DNA from: Ciona savignyi
Taxonomy: Eukaryota; Chordata; Ascidiacea; Phlebobranchia; Cionidae
NCBI GenBank assembly: GCA_000149265.1
Contig: CH002759.1
Span: 82,703-146,702 of the forward strand
DNA: 64,000 bases
Direction: 5' to 3'
The translations under genes were made by a program, and so were the position numbers. The notes under the pieces were generated by a model, which did no database searches, was not told the DNA's origin, and worked only from the letters and a program-made list of their open reading frames with translations. Positions 23,481 through 35,552 of the stretch are shown piece by piece; the stretch's first letter is position 1, and each line of letters opens with the position of its first letter.

Positions 23481-25419
23481 ACGATTGTGGATTTTGCTTC
23501 GTATTTATTTTTTCAATTACGAGCGCGGTTTTCGAATTTTAGTGCTCTCGTCTTACAGCATTCCTTGTTAGCTGAGGGAGAACAGTTTCAACTATCAATA
23601 CGACCTACGCACGCACCAGTGTATTTTCACTCTCCTAAAAGGCCGAGAAATAGATTTTCTTGAAAGTTTCTCAAGATTGACACGTGCCTCTTCTCTATTA
23701 GTGATGCCAGAGGTGATTAGCGGAACAATGCAATCTACTTTCCCATCTTTGTGATTAGTAAACAGACAAATCGAGCTTATCTCGCGAAGAATTTTCAACG
23801 TGTAAGCAGGATGTGTAAGGGTGCACGTTCGCTTAGTTCCAGATGAGAAGATATGTATATTTAACTCTCACTTAAGTACTGTGAAACGATGGATTAGGAC
23901 TTGACATAACTTTCTGATTATCATAGATAGCATTTTGCGTCACAAATTTTCAACACTTTTGAAATTACCTAATCCCCGAATTTGCGATCCTATGTTTGTT
24001 CCATATAGTCATAAGTATACGCATATAGGATATTTTCTTGAAATCACATACTCCACCAAATTAAAATCATTTGTGTTTTGCATGAAGTCATAAATAGGCA
24101 CATATAAACGCGTGTATTTATATGTTTTTGTATTGTGTTGGCACCCCTCATAATACCCACGTTTACACTTTAACATGGTTGACCTTTCTGTAAACTTGAA
24201 ATCGTTGCTGAAATCGGTTTAATTGTCCGAACCGTTATGTAACATTTCTAAATACGTAGATAGCTCCGATTGATAGGTATGTTTCCATGGTAATCCAGTT
24301 TGATGTGGTTTGTTTTCTGCGTTGTCGCTGTTATTTAGTTGATTGCGATCTTAGGATAGCATTTTTGTTCCCTTGGTACTAGCAAAAATTTCCCACTAAA
24401 CATAGTCTTGCCTGTTTTAGATGCAAATCTCTTAAATTGCATTGATGCGTACAGAGGGGGCTGTTGTAATGCCCTTCGGCATGTCGGTAAAATCATCCGA
24501 CTCAATGACAGCGCTATGTATGTGCTTGCCTGTCCCTCACAGCGGCAATATGTGGCACGACCCAAAATAACACTGACTGCATGGTGTACTTCACAGCATG
24601 CCTAGAATAGCCGTTCGGGTTCAGCACGTCCGCGAGTCTGCGTTATACCACACTGGGGTGCTTATCACGAGGCATGCTGTCGCTGTGGTAAAACGGGCGG
24701 CGAAGTACAGAGCAAGTCCGACCCCACGCCCTTGCTTTGACCGCAGACACTTCGCTGGGGTGTTGCAAAAAGCATTTCAACGATGCGTGTACTTTTAACG
24801 GATTTTTAATAATGCATAAGCCTAGCCAAGTAAACGTGACCTGCGGGTCGTACAGCATATTGTTTTCGCCCCTTCGAGCTTAAAAAGCGCTGTCAATATT
24901 ATTGCAATACGCCGACACTCTAGTTTGCTCGGAAAACGTCAACTAATAATGTGATTGTACCTGTGATTCATATTTTCCTGAAAACCAAACATTTACAGGC
25001 GACATGAATAACACTGTATTGATGCCAATCATGCTGTATCTCGGTTAAGCCGTGATTACTCTTCCATTGTCTGAAATATATTTAAAGCTATGAAATCAAT
25101 TTGGTTAGTCTGTTCGAAGAAACCGTAAAAAGCCGTTTTTGAAAATTACATGAGGTTTTAGATGATAATCATTCGAAGGTTAATTCGCTGTACAAATGAC
25201 AGTCTTTTTGTAAACAAAATTGCGCTTATACTCACAACGCTTGGATCGCATGAAATATTTAACGCGAAGGGGCGACCGCTATCTTGGGTTTTGTTCAAAT
25301 GAATGTGTAGTCTCCAAGAGCAAACAGACATGCGGTAGCCAATCCCATGGGCTGCGTATGTACATCATGAATGATGTGCTCCTTTGAGACGACGGGTTAG
25401 GTTTCCCGCCGTCGGATAA

Positions 25420-25605
25420 CACTAAAAAGAGGGAAAGAGGAAAGGAGGGGAACTGGTTACTAAAACTATGGAAACTAAATCCCTAAATACTAAAATCAAC
25501 CCCAGTACCAACAATAACTATAAATCCAGCCCTTACATTAACCTTAATAGTCTTAATCTTAATTTTAGTGCGCAGTTTCCCTCCTTTTTAGTTTCGCTCA
25601 CCGTC
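25420..25605. mobile_element. GGGTTA-core TIR element, copy 5
   Basis: Left AACACTAAAAAGAGGGAAAG; right TTTAGTGCGCAGTTTCCCTC. The arms pair as an inverted repeat over roughly 40 bp with mismatches. The core is diverged. Confidence 0.6.
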
Positions 25606-26449
25606 TCCAACATCTCAAACTCCCGTGTGTTCCCCTTTCACACTGCGGGCTCTCCAACATCTCAAATGTCACCAAATAAACGTAAAACAAGTTGCATAAA
25701 ATGTTGTTGAATTTACAGCTGGAACATCAAACACAATACGCCAATCACCGTTTCCGACTTGTGTAGTTTTGACAACGTCGTTTACATTTTCACCTTGAAG
25801 CTTGTATTAATAATTCATCATTAAGGCCGTGTCCCTTGGCCGTTTAGTGTAATCCACATTGCATTTAGCAACTAATGACTTTTTATTGATCCATAGACTT
25901 ATGACGTATAACCAACACGCGTTATAAAATCAATAGCCCACATAAGCAGTAGCGAAGCTTGGAAGAGAGGCTGCCTAGTTGGGCTATTGCTCATGCTAAT
26001 GCGACAGCTGCGAAACGACGAACTTGCGCCACATGTTATATACAGCTACACTGGCTTAAACCGAGCTCTGCATTTATAAGCTGTTTTAAGGCAAGGTGCA
26101 CATACAGAGTAATAAACGATCTCCATATATTGTTCAGAATAAGTTGCGAATGTTGTTGGTACAGCGTGACAGACTAACCAACGAAGGAGATTAAATTTGA
26201 GTTTACTCAGTCTGAAATGTAAGAAGAAGAGTTCGTGCAATGATAACTCACCAAGAATGCATGTTAGGCTGCTGGTGTTCTTCAGCTTATTTCTGATTGC
26301 ATTACCATATAGGTTATAAGTATAGATAGGGCTATATTCGCGAAGTAAAGAGCTGCTTACTTGGACCGTATGACTTCTGTAGTAAAGCTATGTCGATCTT
26401 TATCAAAAAGGCTATGGTACGTTTCTACTAAGGCTAATAGGACTAACGT

Positions 26450-26765
26450 GTATCGGAAAAAAGAGTAAAAAGGCACGCTAAAATTAGGGTTAAAATTAAG
26501 GTCAGAGTTAGGGTTGGTGTTATATTAAAGTTAGGCTTCGATTTCTGTTTTAGTTTACCACTCTTTTCTTTCTTGGGGCAACACTAAATACGCGAAAAGG
26601 GGGAAAGGAAAGCCAAAAAGTAACAAACTGATTGTAACCCTCACCCCAATGCTAATCTTAACCCAGAAACAAACCCTTAGTAACCCAAGCTCTTAAAGTA
26701 AACATAACGCTATAATTATAGGGCACATTATTCCCCCTTCCCGTTTTATTTTCTACCTTTTATTC
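26450..26765. mobile_element. two abutting GGGTTA-core elements, copies 6 and 7
   Basis: The first part carries a core with AAATTAGGGTTAAAATTAAG. The next begins with GGGGCAACACTAAA at 26575 and has an inverted core (CTAATCTTAACCCAG), with an arm rich in CCCCCTTCCC at its right end. They touch or overlap at the shared terminal motif, which suggests insertion of one into or beside the other. Confidence 0.55.
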
Positions 26766-27211
26766 CAATGCTACTATGTGCTAATAAATTGTAGTGCTTT
26801 TTGTGCTATACTTTTAGAATACTAGAATACATCTTTCCATTTTTAAAGAATCGACTTGCGGTTTGCTGCAGACGCTGTATCAATTACGTTGTATGCCTTA
26901 TACGTTTCACCAGACTTTCTCTCAATTTGATAAATTGTACGGGCGACCACCTACAACTAGCTATTCGATTTCAAACCGCAGTTGTTTATATATGTACGTC
27001 ACAAGCGTTACCCTAGCAACCGTGACGTTTTCCTAACATCGCCATTACACAGCACTCTCAAAGGTTAATACCGCTTAAAAGACACAATTCTCAAGTATTT
27101 AAACTGAAATCGAAGTCGGTAAAACTTAGAAATCCACTGTTTTAGGATTTTTTAGGTTATGCGTGACATTTCAGTTCAAAATTTGAAAATCTAATTAGTG
27201 TATTCTCGCAG

Positions 27212-27263
27212 GCGATTAAACGTATTGAACAAGTGTGCCAGTATGAAGTTGGATAAAGCTGCG
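27212..27263 (+). CDS. DLC1: SAM domain exon 3
   Basis: Acceptor ATTCTCGCAG and donor GTAAGT bracket 52 nt encoding (R)RLNVLNKCASMKLDKAA, nearly identical to RRLNTLNKCAVMKLE at the end of the vertebrate DLC1 SAM domain. Phase 2 in, phase 0 out, matching the exon at 48411 more than 21 kb downstream. Confidence 0.93.
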
Positions 27264-27867
27264 GTAAGTCGATACCAACCTTATACATCTCTATGCAAAT
27301 TTCGTGCAGATTGTTTATATTTATATATGTACATATAAATATATAGACTAGACTTTATTGCAGTGTTTATTTAATAACAACAAAGCCAATAAAGTATAAT
27401 TATAAATATAACGTAACTTCAAAATGCTCGTTTATTCAATTATCTTGGTTTTGCATATAATTGTTGCTTTTAGTTTATTAGTTAGTTTATTCATTTTTTG
27501 CCCCAGTATTAAAAAAGGCAAACGAATCAAATTACGACCCAGGAACATAAAAAGACGGCAAAACGAACAGTCATTAAAACACGTCATAAAAAAGGATATC
27601 ATTTAATAAATATAGCGGACGCGGCCGCCAAACCTAAAAATTCAATCACAATCAAGTTATTTGATGTGAATTTGAACCGCTTTAATATTATTACAGACGG
27701 AGCAGCTTAAAATGCGTTTTTCTTGTTTGTTCTATTTCTGTCGAGCTTTTAACGAGATACTATGTCTGGTATTTGCGGAATATTGGTCCATTTTAACCGA
27801 GCAGTGTTTTGTGCTTCAATCTCGTATTTGCTAGGTCTATCCCAATCTTCCCATTTTGCAGCGAACG

Positions 27868-27972
27868 GGCTTCGGTTTCGAATCCACAATCGCCTAGTCA
27901 CCAAAACCTTTTTAATGTAGAATTAGATATATGAATCGGTCGCTCTAAGCATTCGGCCACGCAAACGTGTAT
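27868..27972 (-). mobile_element. tRNA-derived SINE family A
   Basis: The - strand reads GTGGCCGAATGCTTAGAGCG and GGATTCGAAACCGAAGCC. Single, diverged copy. Confidence 0.6.
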
Positions 27973-30099
27973 ATTGATGTCGGGTCTTTTGGTGTGCTGT
28001 GCCGCCATGTTTGCTACTAAAAACATGTGTCAACGACGGCAGCTAATAAACCAGGCTAGAAAATGTTCAACGTATTAACCGCACGGACACCTTTCAAATC
28101 ACCATAGGTTAAAAACACTTTTTTGAAGCCCAATCAATATATTTAGTTTTTATATTAAGCCCAATCACGGGGATGCCCCCATTGGGAGCTAACATTCATT
28201 TAATATTCTGTGCTGGACGTTTTCCAATCGTCACTTTCGAAAACATGGATAGTTAGAAAAAAAACGAAACGGTATGTTTAACCCCGGCCGGTACCAACAG
28301 CCGACTGTCTAAATCTTAACACACAGGGGTGTTTTTTCAAAAGTTTTCCACGCCAAACCTAACTTTCTGTGGTAAAAGCAAGAGGTAAAAGGGGGTATTG
28401 CGTAACAAAGTAGTTCGAAAAGTGCCTACCATTTCCAATAATCAGCTCGATTAATACCCCGCTTATCGCACTTGTGCCGCCATGTACTGCCATAGCTTTC
28501 GACGATGAATGAGGCATTGTGCACAATGGTAACCACAGAACCAATATATTCCTAATCACTGAGTAGCGGTGCCGGTCCCAGATAAGCGCTCTGTGGTTCT
28601 GTCAACCGAACAAAACGAGCCTGATAATATGTAATCGATGGCTACTAGCTTGCAATCTTGTTATATTGGAATTGTATTGTTTCAGTAAATCCTGTTTACC
28701 TGCAAATTAAATATTTCTCTAACAACAGGTGATTTAATTGCGATTTGTACAAATATGTAATTGCGTCGTTGTGCTCTGCAGTATATTATTATAACTCCAA
28801 CAATGCGAGCTATTCGAGTGCATGTGGTATTTAGGCTATAGCGCGCATTTTCTAATAACCTGACACGACCATGGCTTCTATTATAATTTCCTGTCACTCT
28901 TTATCATAACACATCATTATTATTCAATTTACTTCCGCGGTGAACGTGCCGCAAATTCCGTTCTAAAATTAAATCAAAATTAAAAATACCAAAACTAAAT
29001 CAAGAATGAAAATACCAAAATTAAAAATGCTCCTAAACAAATTTAACTGAGATTAAAGTAATAACCATTTCATGAACTTAATCATGCGAATAATGTATTT
29101 TAGTAGGCTACACTGTACTTTCAGCAGCAATATGATGTCATATGTGTGTTTATGCTTAACTTGACTAAAAATGTGACTTTTGTCTTCGTTTTGGCAAAAA
29201 ATGCGTTCCTACTTTAATTAATCGTTTGTTTTTTTTTAATTTTATTTAATGCTTTTAAGCACGGGGTGTTCGAAATCGATAATTTTGTGCTGTGAGTTGT
29301 ATTGTTAGTTTGAGATTGATTACAATTGGTCCCAATGGCGGCCCACTTAGCCGCTTCCTTTACTGTTTAAAATTCTTCGGCAGATGGTGTTGTTACCTCT
29401 AGCATTCCGGATGTATTGCTTCTTAAGCCAGGATTTGTCGGACATTTGAGGTAAACAACCACACAGCAATGACCCGAGGCGCAATACCACCGTGTTCATG
29501 ATTTAGAAAAAAAACTTCCTCGCAATTGTGATTATTACTGGCAGGTCTAATTGTTTTTACTCGTCGTTTCAAAGCGAATCGATCGCATCCGTTTGTCCTT
29601 CGGTCACCCGTCGAAACTTGTAAACATTTACTCAAGAATCGCGTGGTTGCCGTATTTGGTTGCTTGGCAAGTGTGCCCGAAGACCTTTTAGTTGCTGCGG
29701 TTTCGTTCATGCTTGTAAATTCGATTAAGATTGGTTCGGTTACAAGGATTATTCCCTCTGCCCTTTGTCCCTTAAAACGTAGCCTAAGTAGCCTACGTTA
29801 GCTGCAAAATGCAATGCTCTACTGAGCGCAATCTCAGTTCTTTTTGTTTCCTGCGATTTCCGAAGCTATTTTTGGTATAGCCGGCCATTAGGCTATCGGT
29901 GTCAGCTTTCAGCACGGCAGGAAGTTGGAATAAAGTATCATTATAACCTTACCAACCCTGGTACTAAGCTTGGTGTTCGGTTCGCCTTGTGCACACTTCA
30001 AGCCGACGAGCAGATTGCTAGAATCGAGTCAAATGATATCTTTCGACTTTAACCAAACGCATTCATCGCCAAAATTCTGACATAGATTTTTTTACAAAC

Positions 30100-30160
30100 G
30101 AATTTTCGAATCCTTATTAAGCTTGTCACTAAGACCGATTCGGTATAGAATTAGGTTTAT
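30100..30160 (-). mobile_element. SINE family A fragment
   Basis: Retains the B-box side (AAGGATTCGAAAATTCG on the - strand) and part of the middle; the head is lost. Confidence 0.4.
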
Positions 30161-31277
30161 TTGTGTGTTTTTCGGTCATTCGGTCATTTTACCATAATCG
30201 ATTCTTTTGCGTAATCAAAACATTTATAGAAGAATAACGGGGACACGTATTTTAATATTTGACCATACCATAGCTAGGAATAAACTCTCCCACTGTCAGG
30301 CAAAGGAGAACACCAACCATTTCAGAAATGCAAACCGGTGTCGTTAAAACGCTGTTTTGAATGTGTGAGAAATTGTATAACTGACAGCCGCTCATTTTTC
30401 CTTACTTCCGCCTTTCAGTATTAACCTTTACTACTCCATTTATGAGGTATGGACCACACGTCACGATTGGGACATTTAATAGCGAAATTGGGTCAGAATG
30501 AAAATGAAAAGTTCAAGTATTAAAACTATATGAAACTTTTGTGTGACCTGCACTTGACCTGTGCGAAAACACAGTCCGACTTAGTTTACATTCCGTTCTA
30601 ATCTATGTGTTGCTAATTTTGTCGAAAACAAGTGAAGGCGAGGCGACATTCTAATCAAGTACTTCGTGAAGTCGTTGCCGCAGAAGTTTGTTTCCCACCG
30701 ACCCAAGTCCTACAGCTATGCACCTGGCAAACTGGCACCCTCTTTGCAAAGAAACCGCTGTCAACACGTTCTCTGACACATTTAGACGCTGACGCGACGC
30801 AAAGTGATAATTATTTAAGCGATGACGTCGGTGCAGGAATTTTGATCCGTATATTAAAGCGCACTCCCAGTTTTGAAGTCGGAGAGTAGTTCACACTAGT
30901 GCAAACCACTACCACATATTCCCACACGCCCACTTTATAGCGAGTTCAACGACAAAATATCTCAACAGGCGAGTGATCTTCGCAATTCTTTGCCATGGAT
31001 GGAACACGCGTTGAGGAATGTCCAACGAAAACTACATTTTTTAAATTACGGTTTAAGTTATGGGAATTTCTTTTTGAATACCACTAAATAACGTTCTCAG
31101 TCGTTTAAACGAGCGTTTTATATTAATCGTTGTCCTAATTCTTTGGGTATTACAGCAATTTATACTCCGTAAACTACACCATTAGTGTGTTAATGATTCG
31201 TAACAAAGGGCATAATCGGCCAGGGTTGGATTTTTAACCTGATATTGCAGACCTATATTGTTTTCACTTTGACACCG

Positions 31278-31395
31278 TTTTTTTTGACCGAGCCAAGTTT
31301 CGAACCCATATTGGCCTCGTCGCAAGGACCGTGTTTGTATATATGATTACGTGTATGTATCGGTCGCGTTAACCATTCGGCCACACAACCGTACT
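31278..31395 (-). mobile_element. tRNA-derived SINE family A, well preserved
   Basis: The - strand begins GTGGCCGAATGGTTAACGCG and ends GGGTTCGAAACTTGGCTCGG with an A tail. One of the cleaner copies and a good consensus seed. Confidence 0.75.
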
Positions 31396-31419
31396 AGACA
31401 CCGTTAAATGAGATAGGAA

Positions 31420-31590
31420 TATCCATAGTTCCGTAATTTCCGCAGTATTTTATTTCCGTAGTTCCGTATATTTCTACAGTTTCGTATAATTACGTGGTTC
31501 CGTATATTTCGGTGGTTCCGTATATTTCGGTGGTTCCGTATATTTCGGTGGTTTCGCATATTTCGTAGTTCCTTATTTCCGCCGTTAAAC
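31420..31590. repeat. 18-bp minisatellite
   Basis: The unit CCGTATATTTCGGTGGTT occurs as three perfect and several imperfect copies, with related TTCCGTAGTTCCGTA blocks on both sides. It gives the repeated NHRNIR peptide in an open - strand frame, which I regard as a by-product. Confidence 0.9.
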
Positions 31591-32807
31591 AGTGCCCATA
31601 AATGTACTTTGTCTATGTAGCTGTCATCATCGCGGTTCCGTTGCCTTGTCAACTCGCATCCGCCCCCGTCATGTCGGCGTAAACGTGTGACGCATGTGTG
31701 CTGTTTATAGTGCCAGTCCAAGTTGCTAATGTGTAACAACAGGTGGCATTCCACAGCGTTATCCATATCCGCCGGAGCGTGAAATATTGAATTGCCACGA
31801 ATGACAGTCCTCCGCCCCCGACGCAAATCAGACGGATTGTATACGCAAGAGTCATTGCCAATGCTGTCCCCATACAAGGAAGTACATACAGCGGAAACGC
31901 GAGGGTTTTGTTCAATTGCACACAGCAACCGGTGTGGGGTAGCTGCTATTGTCCTGTAAGGGCTTTGGCAACATGAAACAACGCAATTGCAATTCGAGCC
32001 CAGCTCTCTTGACGTGTGTGGTGTCCAACAATGCAATTCCAATGCTGGTCACGTGCACAGGGCTTTGATTTTAAATCCACTTCCGTCCTGGCTTCTGCCC
32101 GAACTTGAACATGAGCTTATTTACCCGCCGGAGGACGACAACAACTACCGATTTGAACGGTGGGCGGGGGGTATGTTAAAGACGGGTATCAAAGCCCATT
32201 AGGCACCGTGTCATTTCATCAAATCCCCGTGAGCATTGCCACCTTCAATTCTATTCACGCCTATGAAACGTGTAATCCGCACATTTTATGACTTCCGTTG
32301 CGGCAAGGCCAACTCCGCCACGATTTTGCGAAAACAACTCGATTTTTTCGAAAATCTCCCCCCCACCCCTTTTGCTGAGGTGTTATCAAGTGCCTTGTGT
32401 TTTGCTGTTAAAATCGAGTTTTTGCTCTTTGCGTCAGGTTATCGTTATTTGCGTGTTGCAAATCCCCCTTGTAATCTGTCGCGGGTCATTCTCTGTACAG
32501 ATTTTATTGCATTCCACGTTCCCGCGTCCTGGGCGTGCCGGGTTTTGAACGCGACGAATGCGCCAGAATAAACAAGGCGAACATTTCGATCGAACCTCGG
32601 CGTCGCAGATAGCTGATGGACGAGCCAATTAGACCAACAAGCCAATACACGAGCCACTTTAATTGGGAATTTATTGCGACCGAGGCGTCTTGTTTATCAC
32701 GCGATGTCCACAACCGGTAAAAAGGAACCCGCCCATGTACTACTGAATTACGTCACTTTTGAATTGTTGGGATTTGTCAAATGTGAACCGGTATATGTGG
32801 CAGAATG

Positions 32808-32872
32808 GTTTGTATAACCAATTATATAATGGTTCATATAACCAATTGGTTCATATAACCAATTATATAATC
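32808..32872. repeat. short palindromic tandem repeat
   Basis: GGTTCATATAACCAATT occurs as two perfect units and one variant. The junction forms the perfect 12-bp palindrome AACCAATTGGTT at 32840-32851. Confidence 0.8.
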
Positions 32873-32955
32873 TTGGTGACGAATCCATAAAGTGTTCGAT
32901 ACCTGGCCCATTAAAAATCAATAAAAACTCAAATGTAAAAATGTGTCATATATAA

Positions 32956-33064
32956 ACGGTTGTGTGGCCGAATGGATAACGCGACCGATACATATACCAA
33001 TTCTATACTTAAACGCGCTTAGGAACAAGCCCATTAAGGTTTCGAACCTTGGCTTGATAAGAAA
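32956..33064 (+). mobile_element. tRNA-derived SINE family A, pair member 1
   Basis: GTGTGGCCGAATGGATAACG at the head, GGTTTCGAACCTTGGCTTG near the end, then an A-rich tail. Confidence 0.7.
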
Positions 33065-33079
33065 ATATTTGTCATAGGC

Positions 33080-33192
33080 AAACAGTTGTGCGGGCAAATG
33101 GTTAGCGAGACAGGTTCACATACCAAATTCTATATTAAAACCGCTCCTAGTGACCAGCTTTTTATGGGTTCGAAACTCAGGTCTTAAAAAAA
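33080..33192 (+). mobile_element. tRNA-derived SINE family A, pair member 2
   Basis: GTGCGGGCAAATGGTTAGCG at the head and GGGTTCGAAACTCAGGTC, then AAAAAAA. Direct neighbour of the copy at 32956. Confidence 0.6.
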
Positions 33193-35500
33193 AGATTTGT
33201 CATTTACTTAATTAGAGTTTTCCCGGTTTCCGTTTCGTCTTTGTTAAAGTGCGTAAACGATGATCCAGAATAATTATCCGTCGAAATTGAATGTCTCGAT
33301 TGCCATGTTTACATACAAGAATGAGATCCACTTTATCTGGGTCCAATTCTATCCACTGCCCGTGCAATTTTCCACCGATTGATTCTCAAAACTGTCAAAA
33401 ATGCCGGTGGGCGTCCAATATATTTGTACTTGCCGGCAATAACCGCTCTAATCCTCGGCGTTGTCATTAATTTAACCGAGCTCAACCACGAGGCAGTCTG
33501 TACGAAATGACGCAAGTCGGCCAATCAATTATGGTCGTCGATATATCAACGACAGACTGTTTTGACTTACGTCTCCCACACTTCGCCACCCATGGAGACG
33601 GGTTATATGCTTGTACAAAGCACCTGGTTATGTTAACCTAAATTGGACCTCCTTTCCCGGCCGAAATCACGCCCGTACCGGGTTGAACCTCTATCAGAGT
33701 TGGCGAAAACAAGCGTTTTGTAAATATTAGAAATCATAGTTCGAAGGCCGGTGATTGGTGGTTTGCCTAGGTCTCATCTTTTCTTATCAGTCACAGATCA
33801 TCTGCGGTTTAGGTCATACGATACAAAGGGACTTTTTTTGTACAAAAATAACCATAATTTTGCTTCCCTCGTGCGCAGCAGTATTAACCTTGCTTTGCAA
33901 GTTTTTTTGGCGCAGTTAGAAATTTTGCGACCAAACCAAAACATGGCCCCTCTGTTTTTGTTTTCGCGGTTTTGTTAAGGGCGCCCTGAGTAGTTATTCC
34001 ACCCGCAGACCACTCAACAGAAGGGGATACGTCTCAAAAGGTATCTGTTAAAACTTTCACTGCTTGTATCTACGATTTCGATTGCCTCAATACAGGTCAA
34101 TGGGTGCAATGGGAGGATACTTATCTCCTTCGATACTTTCTGAACGAGCGGAGAAGTTTCTCGAATGTTTGTGTGTTGAAGAGTTGTAGGCCTCGCTGGA
34201 GCGTGGCAACCAGTTTAATCAAAATAGTTTAAAATCCTGGCTGAAATTCGCGCGCTTCTCTTCATTGTTTATTGCATGGCAAATATGCTGTACCTTGTAT
34301 TTGTGAAACGACGTTTTGTAAATGAAAATGTTTGCTATCCTCATTTGGAGTTGGATTTGGTTTTGCTCCTTTAAAACGCAATAAAAATCTAAAATATAGC
34401 AAGAGAGGCGGGAAACACGACAAAAAGGGAATCGTAGTTTTACATCATGGTAAAATATAATTAAAACAATTCAAGAAAATTAACGAACCGTAAAACCGTA
34501 TCGTTTTTTACTCTTATAGATGTTCCCTACACGTTTCTTGATGTGTTTACTGCTAAATGTTCTTTCGTTAGGCTACGGGTGATACATAAATTAACATTGG
34601 GATGTCCGGACAGCCTTTGTCGGGGTCTAATTTATCGATAGCTCGTATTCATTTGGACGTAATTGAACGATTTCGTATTGCGCAATAACGGATTGCTCAT
34701 TTGGGATTACATAGGGTACATAGGATTAATGCTGCAAACAATAGGTTTTCTCGTTTTCCGTCGTGGATTTGCTTATTTTCAAACGGCCGCCGCGCCACGG
34801 GTGTGTGGTTGTATAATATATAAGTCATTCAATTACTTTCAATTCTTTCTAAGCGGCTTCAAGCTTATTGTGGCAGAATGAACGCGGAATAATCATTCCA
34901 TTAATATCGTGCTGATTTTGAACTCTTGACTGCGAGTCGTATTGGCAACTGGACCAAAGCAAGCTCGGCACAGTCCGCCATTGACAAGGCTCGCTATTTA
35001 ATTACGTTTCCAAAATTCGCGCGAATCAATCTTTTTTTAGAGGTTATTAAATTAACGACCTTTTAAACCGATGTCTGAAAATACATCTTCATGTGTGATC
35101 TGCACTTGGCCCACATTAGATCAATTTCGGCCGCGTGGCGCCTTATTAGGCGATGTACCTGCGGGTTGTGGCAACACGAGAGTTTGACCTTCGGCAGCTG
35201 AATGGCTTCGGTATCAAGCTGCAGCATTTCACTACAGTCCAGACCGTGTTTCGCTTAAACCCGACTTAATTAAAGCAGGTTCATCGGCCTCGCACGTTCA
35301 GTACATAAATGTCAACTCTTACAGTTGTGAATAACTTTTAGAACGGTTCGCTTTGAATTTTATTATATGACGTTGTAGGTTGTTTGTTAAACACATAGTT
35401 TGTTGTTTTCGCACACAAGAGAAATATGTTTATCACGTATGTTATGTTTCACAACGCCCGGCTACACATAATTAGAGTTCCACCTATCCGGCTCGGGCTC

Positions 35501-35552
35501 ATATAAATTATGACGTCAAACAGTAGCCCCCCGCTGCTTCTCTGTGACGTCA
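35501..35552. promoter_or_regulatory. TATA-like motif with two full TGACGTCA sites
   Basis: ATATAAATTA at 35501 is followed by the palindrome TGACGTCA at 35511-35518 and again at 35545-35552, 34 bp apart. TGACGTCA is the CREB/ATF consensus. The cluster lies mid-intron with no exon assigned next to it; an enhancer or cryptic promoter is possible. Confidence 0.35.

Larger units (their letters stand above)
21733..27211 (+). other. intron inside the SAM coding region, repeats
   Basis: It holds a roughly 92-bp direct duplication (GCTAACACAATAT near 21800 and 21891), a family A SINE tail fragment (23426-23480), and three GGGTTA-core elements (25420-25605, 26450-26575, 26575-26765). No other gene is supported. 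Confidence 0.55.

Noticed and set aside
30632-30889. Open frame with an acceptor-like CCGCAG and a possible GT donor
   Set aside because: Its phases (1 in, 1 out) cannot fit between the SAM exon 3 and the exon at 48411, and it has no ATG that would make it a first exon.
31404-32042. 212-codon open frame on the - strand with NHRNIR repeats
   Set aside because: The repeats are the translation of the 18-bp minisatellite. The remainder has no domain or codon signal, and the frame lies mid-intron.
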